Source: Shewanella abyssi (GTDB lineage: Bacteria; Pseudomonadota; Gammaproteobacteria; Enterobacterales; Shewanellaceae). From it: DNA of 49,969 bases. The stretch lies in assembly GCF_023284025.1 (NCBI RefSeq), contig NZ_JAKIKR010000038.1, forward strand, positions 1 to 49,969. The letters are read 5' to 3'. Shown here one piece after another: positions 19,191 through 28,562 of this stretch. The notes under the pieces are model-generated. The model saw only the letters and a program-made list of their open reading frames with translations, searched no databases and was not told the DNA's origin. Both the position numbers and the translations under genes were made by a program. Position 1 is the first letter of the stretch. Every line of letters starts with the position of its first letter.

Positions 19191-20648
19191 TTAGTTTTTC
19201 CAAAAAGTCGGTGTAAACAAGATTAATAAGGTAAAGACCTCTAAGCGACCAAATAGCATCGCAAATAACAACACCCATTTCTCGCCATCGCCGATGCTGG
19301 CGTAGTTACTGGCAACCTCTCCTAAGCCTGGACCCAAATTGTTTAGGCATGCCGCGGTCGCACTAAATGCCGTAATCGCATCCATGCCCATCCCCATTAA
19401 AATGAGCATACACACCACAAATACCAAGGCGTAGGCAGAGAAAAATCCCCACACAGCATCGATAACCCGATCCGGCAGCGCTTTACCACTAATTCGAATT
19501 GAAAACATACCACGAGGATGTACCAATCGCTTCAGCTCACGTGAGCCTTGTAACAGCAGTAAGATAACCCTCATCACCTTAATACCACCAGCAGTAGAAC
19601 CACCACTGCCACCGATGAAGCTCGAGAAAATCAACAGAATAGGTAAAAACAGTGGCCACGAATGAAAGCTTTCAGTGCCAAAACCAGCGGTAGTGGACAC
19701 CGATACGGCCTGGAAAAGCGCATAATCTAGCGTTTCTTCAGCAGAGTCATAAATACCAGATTGGTACAGAGTCAAAAAACAGATCGTTGTTAACGCCAAT
19801 TGAATCACAATCAACACTTTAAATTCAGCATCTTTGAAATAGACTTTAAGGTTGATCCTCCGGCGAGAAAAAGCGGCAAAATGCAGGCTGAAATTCAGTG
19901 CTGCAATGAGCAAAAAGACCACACAAACCATATTTATCGCAGGACTATCAAAATAACCCATACTGGCATCGTGAGTGGAGAACCCGCCTATCGCAATTGT
20001 TGAAAACGAATGACATATGGCATCAAATACATCCATACCAGCAGCCCAATAAGCGACGGCACAGGCTACCGTTAGGGCTAAATAGATATACCAAAGCGCC
20101 TTAGCCGTTTCTGCAATTCTCGGCGTCATCTTACTGTCTTTAACCGGCCCTGGCGTTTCAGCGCGATATAGCTGCATTCCCCCCACGCCAAGCACAGGTA
20201 AAATGGCGACGGCTAATACAATAATCCCCATTCCACCTAGCCACTGCAGTAGGTGTCGATAAAAAAGTATCGCTTTGGGGAGGCTGTCTAACCCAACAAT
20301 AACGGTGGCACCCGTTGTCGTTAGTGCAGAGAAAGATTCAAAAAAACTATCGGTAAGACTAAGAGAGGGTTGGCCGGAGAAAATGAACGGCACGGCACCA
20401 ATGGAGCCAAGTACCACCCAGAAGAGGACAACTAACAGAAACCCCTCTCGGGTACGCAGATCTTTACGATGACGACGGTTAGGATACCAAAGCGTAAACC
20501 CAAGTATGAGACACAAAACAAACGCCTGAATAAACGCCATGCCGCCGCCATCTTTATAGATAACAGCAACAAGGGCTGGCGGAAGTAAAGACATGGAAAA
20601 CAACCCCATCAGTAGGCCTGTTATTCTTATTATTGTTCTATATTGCAT
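19191..20648 (-). CDS. trkH: Trk potassium uptake membrane subunit TrkH (copy 2)
   Basis: A 485-aa TrkH-family channel subunit with filter-like glycine segments ALTTTGATVIVGLD, TIAIGGFSTHD, VSTTAGFGTES and NLGPGLGEVAS, plus the loop GGSGGSTAGGIKVMR. By position (pepQ-yigZ-trkH-hemG) it is the orthologue of the E. coli trkH locus. Copy 1 sits beside trkA instead. Protein motifs differ enough that the two are not a recent duplication. There is no second trkA in the window. Confidence 0.93.
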   Translation of the reverse strand: MQYRTIIRITGLLMGLFSMSLLPPALVAVIYKDGGGMAFIQAFVLCLILGFTLWYPNRRHRKDLRTREGFLLVVLFWVVLGSIGAVPFIFSGQPSLSLTDSFFESFSALTTTGATVIVGLDSLPKAILFYRHLLQWLGGMGIIVLAVAILPVLGVGGMQLYRAETPGPVKDSKMTPRIAETAKALWYIYLALTVACAVAYWAAGMDVFDAICHSFSTIAIGGFSTHDASMGYFDSPAINMVCVVFLLIAALNFSLHFAAFSRRRINLKVYFKDAEFKVLIVIQLALTTICFLTLYQSGIYDSAEETLDYALFQAVSVSTTAGFGTESFHSWPLFLPILLIFSSFIGGSGGSTAGGIKVMRVILLLLQGSRELKRLVHPRGMFSIRISGKALPDRVIDAVWGFFSAYALVFVVCMLILMGMGMDAITAFSATAACLNNLGPGLGEVASNYASIGDGEKWVLLFAMLFGRLEVFTLLILFTPTFWKN

Positions 20649-20749
20649 TGGATCCCATTGCTAGCACATTTTTACTCAAATGCATTTTCGCATACTTCGT
20701 TATAATGTTCACAACCGATTTACTTATAGTAATCGTAATCCGATTGAGT

Positions 20750-21361
20750 TTACTCATAGACTGCGACTAACAGCCCTTGGCTAATGGTTGCCAGCTCTTG
20801 GTTCAAATCCTTTTTAAAGCGTTTGGGGATAGCAAATTGAATACTGATTTGCTCGGTAAAGGCTTTGTCTTCAATAACAACATCAAACAGTGAAAAAAGA
20901 TGTTCGACGTCTTTAAGCTGATGATAGCCACACACCAAAAACCCAGGGTATCGGATCTGTTTTAGCTGAGTCTCTAGTTGAGGCAGCCCTTTTTTAAGCC
21001 CCGAACTATAAGCCCGAACCAGTCCACCCACACCTAATTTAGTGCCGCCAAAATAACGGATAACCACAGCACCGATCTCACCAATATTAGAGCCTTGTAG
21101 CGACGCTAACATAGGTCGCCCCGCACTGCCTGATGGTTCTCCGTCATCGCTAGAGCCTATATTGATACTATCATCCGGTGCGCCAGCCACAAATGCATAA
21201 CAATAATGGTTAGCACCGGGGTATTCAGCCTTCAGGTTAGTAAGTACACACTTAAACGCTATAGCTGATTGACAATGAAAGATGCAAGAGATAAAGCGGC
21301 TATTTTTTATCTCTTCTTCAATCAATAGTTCGGCTGCAGGGATGAGATAACTCTCACTCAA
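20750..21361 (-). CDS. yigZ: YigZ family protein (IMPACT family)
   Basis: A 203-aa protein with the UPF0029/IMPACT N-terminal domain. It shows KNSRFISCIF, YPGANHYCYAF, DDGEPSGSAGRPMLASL and VVIRYFGGTKLGVGGLVRAY, followed by a small ferredoxin-like C-terminal domain. Function in bacteria is not settled; the fold suggests nucleic acid or ribosome-linked regulation. It sits between pepQ and trkH as in E. coli. Confidence 0.95.
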   Translation of the reverse strand: MSESYLIPAAELLIEEEIKNSRFISCIFHCQSAIAFKCVLTNLKAEYPGANHYCYAFVAGAPDDSINIGSSDDGEPSGSAGRPMLASLQGSNIGEIGAVVIRYFGGTKLGVGGLVRAYSSGLKKGLPQLETQLKQIRYPGFLVCGYHQLKDVEHLFSLFDVVIEDKAFTEQISIQFAIPKRFKKDLNQELATISQGLLVAVYE

Positions 21362-21418
21362 AATAAGCGACTCATTTTATTTTTCAGGGTAAGTACTGCA
21401 CTAAAATAGCTCATATAT

Positions 21419-22741
21419 TTAGCGATTAAGCCCAAAGTTTCGGGTCATATTTTCAGTTCGGTCACTGTGAACTATCACGTTATCTTCAATGCGTATGCCA
21501 CCAAATGGACGCAAGATATCGACGGTGTGCCAGTTTATCTGCTGCTGACGCTTATCTTGCTTCAACTCAGCCAATAAGGAGTCGATAATATAGACACCGG
21601 GCTCAATCGTTAATACTTGGTTTTCAGCTAAAGTGCGGGTACAGCGTAAAAATGGATGGGCTTTGGGTGAAGCAACATGAGTGCCCTTTTCATCGGCAAG
21701 GAACCCCCCCATATCATGCACCTGTAAACCAAGCATGTGTCCTAACCCGTGAGGGAAAAACACGCTGGTGATCCCCTGCTCAACCAAGCCGTTGGCATCA
21801 CCTGAAACGACATCAAAATCAATCAGTATTTGTGCCAGTTTATGGTGAGTTGCAACATGCAAGTCAGCGTAATTAACGCCTGGTTTCATCATGGCAATGA
21901 TCTGCAGCTGCATATTATCCATCGCAGTAATGAGATCGTCGAAAATGTTTTTCTCAAATGCGTAACTTCGAGTGATATCTGAGGCATAGCCATGAAAGTT
22001 AGCGCCGGCATCAATCAAGAAAGAGTGCCTATGGGCAGGTGTTGTTTGCTCAAGCGCAGTGTAATGCAATATCGCCGCATTCTCATTTAGCGCTACAATA
22101 CTGCTGTAGGGCACTTGGTTTTCACCTTGCGCAATCGCGCTGAGGTAAACCTGCAGAATTTCAAATTCGCTAGCACCATTGTAGAAAGCCGTCTTTGCCG
22201 CTTGATGGCCGGTGACTGCAATGCTATTGGCCTTTCTCATACAAGCTAACTCATAGGCCGTTTTATCGGCTCTATGGTAGTTAAGGTAACTTAAGACTGA
22301 ATCAGGATTACGCCTGCTAAACCCAAGTACGTCAGCAACATCTAGATGCTCGCCAATATAGGCCCAATCAACGATATCTTTTGGCAAAAACTCTGCCACT
22401 TTATCGGCCTTGGTTAGATACTTAATATCTACATACTCAGCCCAAAAATCGGTTGGTTCATCTGCCACTTTATGCCAGAAATCAACAGGACGATAAAAAA
22501 TGAGTGTCGGTTTATCTCGACCATTAACCACTAACCAGGAGTTGGGATTATCGGTTACTGGTAACCAGGCTTTAAAGTGAGGGTTCACCTTAAATGGATA
22601 GTCCATGTCATCTAAAAACTGTCGATGGGGTTGGCCTGAATGGATCACTAGGCCAGACAAGTTTTCACGAGAAGTGATATCGGCCACGCGGCGATTTAAC
22701 TCGCTAATATGGTCACGATAAAGATGCGCTAACTGTTCCAT
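21419..22741 (-). CDS. pepQ: Xaa-Pro dipeptidase
   Basis: A proline dipeptidase of the M24 pita-bread family that cleaves Xaa-Pro dipeptides in the cytosol. The 440-aa form starts [19 protein letters not shown]. An open frame extends 32 codons further upstream but lacks conservation features, so I start at 22741, preceded by AAGGT. Dinuclear metal ligands are visible in [20 protein letters not shown] (two Asp), [16 protein letters not shown] (His), [11 protein letters not shown] (Glu) and IRIEDNVIV (Glu). It starts the pepQ-yigZ-trkH-hemG run. The gene upstream is the outer-membrane protein of the inserted cluster rather than divergent fadB. Confidence 0.96.
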   Translation of the reverse strand: MEQLAHLYRDHISELNRRVADITSRENLSGLVIHSGQPHRQFLDDMDYPFKVNPHFKAWLPVTDNPNSWLVVNGRDKPTLIFYRPVDFWHKVADEPTDFWAEYVDIKYLTKADKVAEFLPKDIVDWAYIGEHLDVADVLGFSRRNPDSVLSYLNYHRADKTAYELACMRKANSIAVTGHQAAKTAFYNGASEFEILQVYLSAIAQGENQVPYSSIVALNENAAILHYTALEQTTPAHRHSFLIDAGANFHGYASDITRSYAFEKNIFDDLITAMDNMQLQIIAMMKPGVNYADLHVATHHKLAQILIDFDVVSGDANGLVEQGITSVFFPHGLGHMLGLQVHDMGGFLADEKGTHVASPKAHPFLRCTRTLAENQVLTIEPGVYIIDSLLAELKQDKRQQQINWHTVDILRPFGGIRIEDNVIVHSDRTENMTRNFGLNR

Positions 22742-22866
22742 GAGAGTTACCTTATTGTTATATCGACGTTGGCTCAGTCTATCACAAGGGGGGTAAAACT
22801 CTAGATTTGTCGCAGCACGACAACTACTGCGAGCCACGAGCGTAAAAGGATGATATTCATGCAGAA

Positions 22867-24039
22867 TTAAAAGGCGTAGTGCAGGCTGAATTTAGCAAAC
22901 TCCTCATTTTTTAAGGCATATAAGCGTCGATCATCCTGACTTGCCGATAGTACCCCCATAACCTTGGCCTTAATACGCAAGTAATCACTCAATCGATATT
23001 GGCAACTAAGCTCAGCGTATTGACTGGCATAATCAAAATCATAGCTGTATAGCAACCTTATCTGAGCGGCATTTTCAGCAAATTCAAACTTAGTGCCGAT
23101 AAACAGATCATTTTGCCCATGAGATTCGGCGCGTTCGCCCCGGTCATCAAAAACATACTCAGTAATCACCACCAAATCTTGTATTGTGTCTGCAAACACA
23201 TATAACGGATATTCAATACCTATGTTACTTGCGACAAAACCACGCTCGAGCTCTCGACCCGTTTTGAACTCCCATTTGTAAGTGAGTGAGTCGGTTAAAT
23301 AGACGGCGTCAAAGAGCAGATTTTCGGTTTGAATGTAGTAAGGTATCAACTGCTTGGTCTGCTGACTTGGGATCAACAATGGGTCTCGTCGAGTACCGCT
23401 AAAGTAGCCAATGGCAAACTCAACATCATCAATATAGAACAGCCCTCTAGCCGCGATACCGCCATCCTCCTTATTATCCTCGAAGGTATTTTGCTCCGAT
23501 ATAGGCAAACCATAAGCAGGTCTCAGTGGAAAATCGCGTGCGGTGAATGTCGGTATGAAATAAACACCTAGCTCCCCTGCATCCAATCGATAGCTCAGTG
23601 AGGCAAACACCTGCCCTTGCTTTACCTTAGTATCGAGACTTTCTCTAATGTCAGACTGGTTAATGACGTTGACTAAATTAATCGACTCTGACACCCCCCA
23701 AAAGAAGGTATCAATACCACCAGCGACACTGATGTTACCCCAGCGCCCTGACACCTTTGCTTGTCGAATGTCGGTATAACGTCTGTTGTCGTCGGCACTG
23801 TCCCATTGAGCAAAAAGCTTGCCATCAAGCTTGATAGGGCCAAAGCGATGAGCCGCTTGAATCTCTCCACGCGCACCATACGCTAGGTCATCAATATTAA
23901 TTTGCGGGCTGGCAGTCTCTTCAAAGTAATAGCGAGTGGTTGCAGCAAGATCAATATTCAGCGTATCGATTAGGGGCTGTGCTAAGGCGTTAGCACAACC
24001 CATGGTAAGCAATATTCCTACAACCAGTTTTGCCGGCAA
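22867..24039 (-). CDS. Outer-membrane beta-barrel protein of the acyl-product cluster
   Basis: A 390-aa protein with a signal peptide ([17 protein letters not shown]) and many alternating beta strands. It ends FSLHYAF with the terminal phenylalanine typical of BAM-assembled barrels. I do not recognise a specific porin family. The TTG start at 24039 is supported by AGGAG overlapping the end of the preceding gene. It is last in the nine-gene operon, after an RND exporter and a LolA-like periplasmic protein. That trio suggests it completes a route for a hydrophobic product to or through the outer membrane. Confidence 0.75.
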   Translation of the reverse strand: MPAKLVVGILLTMGCANALAQPLIDTLNIDLAATTRYYFEETASPQINIDDLAYGARGEIQAAHRFGPIKLDGKLFAQWDSADDNRRYTDIRQAKVSGRWGNISVAGGIDTFFWGVSESINLVNVINQSDIRESLDTKVKQGQVFASLSYRLDAGELGVYFIPTFTARDFPLRPAYGLPISEQNTFEDNKEDGGIAARGLFYIDDVEFAIGYFSGTRRDPLLIPSQQTKQLIPYYIQTENLLFDAVYLTDSLTYKWEFKTGRELERGFVASNIGIEYPLYVFADTIQDLVVITEYVFDDRGERAESHGQNDLFIGTKFEFAENAAQIRLLYSYDFDYASQYAELSCQYRLSDYLRIKAKVMGVLSASQDDRRLYALKNEEFAKFSLHYAF

Positions 24040-24041
24040 AC

Positions 24042-24866
24042 CTAATCTCCTAAAGCACTACGATGAAAGTCTTGCTCAGTTAAGCCAGAAGCGAATATGA
24101 TATTTTGATAACTGAGTATGGTCGCCTTCCCCGTCTGAACATTCTTCATCTGAACCAGATCGGGTCGCCAGTATTTATCTTGATATAACTTAAAACCAGA
24201 GGCGCTAAAGACCTTTAATAATGACTTTTTCCTATCGAAGTATTTGATCTGAATAATCTTACTGTCTTGATTATCAATCCATAACTCCTGCTTGCTATAG
24301 CCGGAATGTTTATCCACTGGAAAGCGTTCAATAACATCACACTGCTTACCGGCAAACTCTGCCGCACTGGCTGCAATCAGCTCACAGGGCTGACTAAACA
24401 GATAGTTATAGCTGTAATCCTCTAGATCTTTATTGGTCATATCCTCAAAGGAGAACTCGCTACCGACAAAGGCGCCCGCTTTATTACGAGAACCGATACG
24501 TTTAACTCGGCTAACTTCTGGAAGGTATAACCACTGTTCGTCGGATGCTGATTTTGCCGGGTGAGTCAGCAGTGCAGTGCCATTGATATCAGCAGGGAAG
24601 GTAAACTTAATCAGCGACTTATCACCGTCAATTTCATTTTCCAATACGCTAATATCTAGCTTGCGCGTGGTCTTAGCACCGCTTTTGCTATAAAGCTCCA
24701 TCGTTAACATGGCGCGACTATCTGTAAAGCCTTGATCTCGCTGCTCAACAACGCTGGCAATAGCATAACCTTTTTGCTCCGTGTCAGTATTGGCTTGGCT
24801 TACAGCTGCAAAGCACAGGCTGTAACCACAGATCATACCGGCAAGAGTTGTGTTATATTTTTTCAT
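24042..24866 (-). CDS. LolA-like periplasmic protein (outer-membrane lipoprotein-sorting-like)
   Basis: A 274-aa exported protein (signal MKKYNTTLAGMICGYSLCFA). Features shared with the LolA-like family that accompanies RND/MMPL exporters are DSRAMLTMELYSKSG, KFTFPADINGTALLTH, EQWLYLPEVSRVKRI and GSEFSFEDM. Such proteins fold as an open beta-barrel with a hydrophobic cavity. By context it probably carries a lipid-like product from the RND pump towards the outer membrane, rather than lipoproteins. It lies 7 bp after the RND gene and 2 bp before the barrel gene. Confidence 0.82.
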   Translation of the reverse strand: MKKYNTTLAGMICGYSLCFAAVSQANTDTEQKGYAIASVVEQRDQGFTDSRAMLTMELYSKSGAKTTRKLDISVLENEIDGDKSLIKFTFPADINGTALLTHPAKSASDEQWLYLPEVSRVKRIGSRNKAGAFVGSEFSFEDMTNKDLEDYSYNYLFSQPCELIAASAAEFAGKQCDVIERFPVDKHSGYSKQELWIDNQDSKIIQIKYFDRKKSLLKVFSASGFKLYQDKYWRPDLVQMKNVQTGKATILSYQNIIFASGLTEQDFHRSALGD

Positions 24867-24873
24867 CTTGTGC

Positions 24874-27213
24874 TCACTTGGCTTGTTCTAGGGTCAATTG
24901 GGTTTGTGCTTGCCGATGGGGCAGCTTGCGCATAAACTTTAAGACAATGGCGGGCAATACAATAAGATCAAACAGCAGCGCTAACACTATAGTGCCACTG
25001 GTTAATAACCCCATTTGCGCATTCTTTTCAAAAGAGGAGCTCGATAGCAGCATAAAGCCGACAACCAATAAAATGGAGCTGATCACAATCGCACTCATGG
25101 TATGTTCAAAGGTGACGGTGACACTTTGCTCTGGCGTCAATCCTCTCTTTAACCCTTCAATATATTGATAAAGAAAATGCACCGTATCATCGACAATAAT
25201 CCCTATCGCCATCGCCGAGACACCTGCCAAACCCATTGATATATGCCCCTGTACGCAATACCAGAAACCAAATGCGGCGCCAACCGGAATAAGGTTAGGG
25301 ATCAGTGTGAGGATGCCAATATAGAAAGAACGGAATACCGCCGCTAACGCGAGGGAGATAACCAGAAAAGCGACTAATGCTCCCTGTAACAGGCTATAGA
25401 TATTGCTCTGGCCAACATGGGAGAAGATAAGCGACGGGCTAGAGTGCTCAAACGTCAGCCCTTGAACATTATTAAGCTGTAACCAAGCGGATACTCTGGT
25501 TTCAAATGCTAACATCTCCACCGAGGTCATATTTTTTAACCTAGCCGTTAATTTTAGCGATGACTTATCAAAGCTCACTTGGTTACCGACATCTTTACCA
25601 AAGGGCAATGACATCTCATAAAGTAAAAAGTGTTGCGCTGCAATTCTTGCGGTTTCAGGTATGCGGTAGTACTGGCTATCATCACCGTGCATTAATCGAT
25701 TCAGTTGTTTTATTCGATGCAATGGACTATCGGTGATCACCACCTCTTTTTGCTGCAACAGCCAAGTATCAAACTGTTCAATAAACTGCAGGTAGGATGG
25801 CGAGAAAATACCATTCTCTTTATTACTCGAAAGTGAGTAGCCAATGTTATATAGACCAGAAAAGTGCTGATCGATCTCTTCCGCTTGTACTCTAAAAGGA
25901 ACGCTCTCGTTAAAGTACTTAATCAAGTCATCATCGGTTTCGTTCAAAAAGCTCAATGAAGCAAACAGGATACTAGCAGGCAAGAAGATAAACAGTATTG
26001 GGTTGCGGTATTGAATAACGACTGCGGCCAAGCCATTCATGCGCTGAAAAATATGAGTCACCATGGTCTGCTTAGCCGATATTCGCATCGACAAAAGCAG
26101 TCGTGGTAATAAGGTGAATGACAGTAATAGAGAAAACAATACGCCAAACGCGACGATGTTACCTAAATCTCTAAACGGTGGCGAGTCACTGGTATTCATC
26201 GCCAGAAAACCGATAACAGTGGTTAAATGGCTAACAATAATAGGCTTGGCATTATGCTGATATGAACTCAATACCGCATCAAATTGCGAGACACCCAATA
26301 TCAACTGCCGCTTTACGTAACTGATAATATGGATGCTAGAAGCAACAATAACGGTAAACATAATGATTGGTGCCGATACCGAAGGCGCTGAAAGATTGAT
26401 CCCTAACCAACCAGCGAGGCCTAACGCTGCCATTAATGACAGCACTAACACCATTAGAATACTAAGTGCAGCTTGGGCAGAGCCCAGAATCACTCCAGCA
26501 GCCACCAGCACAAATACAATCATTAACGGTATTAGGGTGGTGAAGTCTTTTTTAGCGGCTTTAAAAAATGCCCCATTCATAGTGACAAGCCCTGTCACAT
26601 AAAATGAATGATCTGGATAGACTTTTTCAAACTCAGCGACATACATCTCTACCGCTTGGGTAATGGCGAGTATTTCCGCTTTGTGATTATCACCAGGCAT
26701 TAGCGTGGTGACATTAATGGCAGTATATAAGCCATCTCTAGTGACTAAGCTGCCGAGTAAATCTCGTTCTCCCTCAGCGGCTTGCTTAATAAAATTTAGT
26801 CTGGCTAAGTCCAACTGTTCAGGTTCATAAAGTAGCTCTTCAATTTCGATATCGTCGCCAGTAGCCCAGCTGAAAGGGAAATTAGTCAGAGAATCAACTC
26901 TTGACGAAAAGGGTATTTGCCACAGTTTGTCGGTCAGTTGGTAGATAAGCGAGATAGTTTCAATGTTATATATCTGCCCCTGCTTCGGCTTGATCATGAT
27001 AAAAACATTATCTGTCGCCGTATAGGTTGCATCCATCTGCTCTAAAGCCAGTAGATCGGTGTCTTGCTCATCAAAAAATATTTTATAGTCGCTCGCCAAA
27101 CCCATATCTTTAAGGCCAACGATACTGATGCCAGTAATAACTAAGCAGATAAATAGCATCCAAGAAGCCGTTTTGGAGGTCAATATGTCGCGCCATAGAG
27201 TGTCCTTACTCAT
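24874..27213 (-). CDS. RND superfamily (MMPL/HpnN-like) exporter
   Basis: A 779-aa inner-membrane protein with two repeats. Each has one leading membrane segment (about 20-40 and 410-430), a large periplasmic loop, and a bundle of five segments with MMPL/SSD features. The second bundle contains GVSAMAIGIIVDDTVHFLY with paired aspartates for proton coupling. It resembles lipid exporters such as HpnN rather than tripartite drug pumps, and no membrane-fusion protein gene is present. ATG at 27213 has AAAGGAG at ideal spacing and overlaps the monooxygenase stop by 8 bp, so I prefer it over an ATG 30 bp upstream. Confidence 0.88.
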   Translation of the reverse strand: MSKDTLWRDILTSKTASWMLFICLVITGISIVGLKDMGLASDYKIFFDEQDTDLLALEQMDATYTATDNVFIMIKPKQGQIYNIETISLIYQLTDKLWQIPFSSRVDSLTNFPFSWATGDDIEIEELLYEPEQLDLARLNFIKQAAEGERDLLGSLVTRDGLYTAINVTTLMPGDNHKAEILAITQAVEMYVAEFEKVYPDHSFYVTGLVTMNGAFFKAAKKDFTTLIPLMIVFVLVAAGVILGSAQAALSILMVLVLSLMAALGLAGWLGINLSAPSVSAPIIMFTVIVASSIHIISYVKRQLILGVSQFDAVLSSYQHNAKPIIVSHLTTVIGFLAMNTSDSPPFRDLGNIVAFGVLFSLLLSFTLLPRLLLSMRISAKQTMVTHIFQRMNGLAAVVIQYRNPILFIFLPASILFASLSFLNETDDDLIKYFNESVPFRVQAEEIDQHFSGLYNIGYSLSSNKENGIFSPSYLQFIEQFDTWLLQQKEVVITDSPLHRIKQLNRLMHGDDSQYYRIPETARIAAQHFLLYEMSLPFGKDVGNQVSFDKSSLKLTARLKNMTSVEMLAFETRVSAWLQLNNVQGLTFEHSSPSLIFSHVGQSNIYSLLQGALVAFLVISLALAAVFRSFYIGILTLIPNLIPVGAAFGFWYCVQGHISMGLAGVSAMAIGIIVDDTVHFLYQYIEGLKRGLTPEQSVTVTFEHTMSAIVISSILLVVGFMLLSSSSFEKNAQMGLLTSGTIVLALLFDLIVLPAIVLKFMRKLPHRQAQTQLTLEQAK

Positions 27214-28270
27214 AGCAAACTCCTTTTTTAATAAATGATTCAACTTGGCTAATCACCAAGTTAACATCCTTCTCTACGCCTAAAATCAGCTCAGAGGCTC
27301 GGCAACTAAGCCACTTTTGCCCAATCAAAAAGAGTCCAGGCTCAGGGGTGAGCCCTCGATCTTGGGTGAAACCTCGCTCATCAATACACTCAGGAATTTT
27401 AAGCCAGTCGGTTTTATCACGATAACCAATGGCCCAGATAACGACATCGACCCCATCTAAACGACCATCATTGAAATAAACACGACGATCAGCCACCCGT
27501 ACCAAACGGCCCTTTAACGTGACTCCCATGGCGCGTAAATGTTTATTATTAAACTGTCCACAGGGCACTGGGTTACGCTTTTTGATGATCTGCGCAACTT
27601 TACTACTAGGGTCTGCAAACAAAATACCCGCGACTTTTAGCCACCAGAATATATCCTTACCGAGAATAATATTAGGCGGAAAAGTGCGCTTTTTGCCTTG
27701 AGATAGAGTGACATTACAACGCGTCGCCAAGCCACCCGCTATTTGCCGCCCCGTAGCGCCATCGCCCACCACCAGCACTCGAGTCCCACTTTCGATATCT
27801 GCTAATGATGGTAATAATGCAGAATGTTGAACGACTTTTCCTGACAAGCCATCGGCAAGCTTGGGGATAATGGGTGATTGGTTTGCCCCAGTGGTATTGA
27901 TAACCACTTTAGCCGACAGCTCTGTACCGTTCTGAGTTGTAATACAAAACGCCCCCAGCCTTTTCTCCATCGCAATGACTGCAGTTTGCTGCTGAATATT
28001 AAGATTGAAGGTGTCGGCATAGCGGCGTAAGTATTGGCCCATCTCCGACACGGCGGGGAAATCTTGTGGGTCACCTGGAAATTCCAGCCCAGGAAGTTGG
28101 CAGAACTGACGGGAGGTAAACAACTTCATACCTTGTAAGCGATGATCCCATACCTCACCGATATTATTGCGTTCCAAAACAAGGTAATTAATACCCTGTT
28201 CCTGCAATCTTTTAGCGGCATATAAGCCATTTTGGCCAGCACCAATAACAACAACATCGATTAATGACAC
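27206..28270 (-). CDS. Flavin-containing monooxygenase-like oxidoreductase
   Basis: A 354-aa flavoprotein with two Rossmann nucleotide loops. The FAD loop is VVVIGAGQNGLYAAKRL at the N terminus and the NAD(P)H loop is VLVVGDGATGRQIAGGLA near residue 165. An ATG-type ending, VVIWAIGYR, lies near residue 295. It belongs with CzcO/YUCCA-like class B monooxygenases, which N- or S-oxygenate soft nucleophiles or do Baeyer-Villiger reactions. A TTG at 28279 is possible, but GTG at 28270 gives the classic N terminus. It starts 1 bp after the ACP stop and overlaps the exporter gene, so it belongs firmly in the operon. Substrate unknown; the cluster suggests an acyl-ACP-derived intermediate. Confidence 0.85.
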   Translation of the reverse strand: MSLIDVVVIGAGQNGLYAAKRLQEQGINYLVLERNNIGEVWDHRLQGMKLFTSRQFCQLPGLEFPGDPQDFPAVSEMGQYLRRYADTFNLNIQQQTAVIAMEKRLGAFCITTQNGTELSAKVVINTTGANQSPIIPKLADGLSGKVVQHSALLPSLADIESGTRVLVVGDGATGRQIAGGLATRCNVTLSQGKKRTFPPNIILGKDIFWWLKVAGILFADPSSKVAQIIKKRNPVPCGQFNNKHLRAMGVTLKGRLVRVADRRVYFNDGRLDGVDVVIWAIGYRDKTDWLKIPECIDERGFTQDRGLTPEPGLFLIGQKWLSCRASELILGVEKDVNLVISQVESFIKKGVCYE

Positions 28271-28271
28271 C

Positions 28272-28535
28272 CTATGCAACCTCTACAGCTTGCACTGATT
28301 TTTTTTCTAAGAATTGAATCAATGAGTTAATCGTTGGGTAATCGAAGGCTATCGTTGGCTCAATTTCAACTTGGGTGTGATCTTCAATAATGGCAGATAG
28401 CTGTACATGCCCAGTAGAGTCCAGCCCTAAGCGAGAGAACGAAGTATCAAGATGCTGCTCAGCGCTAAACTCTTCAACCGCTTCGCTGAGATATTGGCTT
28501 ATAGCCTTGGTTAATGTCTGTTTACAAAATTTCAT
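28272..28535 (-). CDS. Acyl carrier protein
   Basis: An 87-aa acidic four-helix carrier protein. The phosphopantetheine serine is Ser40 in LGLDSTGHVQLS, with Thr where the usual DSL has Leu, and FDYPTINSLIQFLE matches ACP helix 3. ATG at 28535 with AAAGGA upstream is preferred over a TTG at 28553. It directly follows the fatty-acyl-AMP ligase, its probable loading enzyme, and precedes the monooxygenase that may act on the tethered acyl chain. Confidence 0.9.
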   Translation of the reverse strand: MKFCKQTLTKAISQYLSEAVEEFSAEQHLDTSFSRLGLDSTGHVQLSAIIEDHTQVEIEPTIAFDYPTINSLIQFLEKKSVQAVEVA

Positions 28536-28562
28536 GGTTAAGTCCTTTAACAAAGTCGAGCT

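Noticed and set aside
22742..22837. N-terminal extension of PepQ (32 codons)
   Set aside because: It is Arg/Ser/Cys-rich, not seen in PepQ proteins, and the ATG at 22741 has a good ribosome binding site and gives the normal length.
26333..26602. 89-codon rightward frame inside the RND exporter gene
   Set aside because: It is antisense to a well-supported membrane protein gene and lacks a ribosome binding site; it is a shadow frame.
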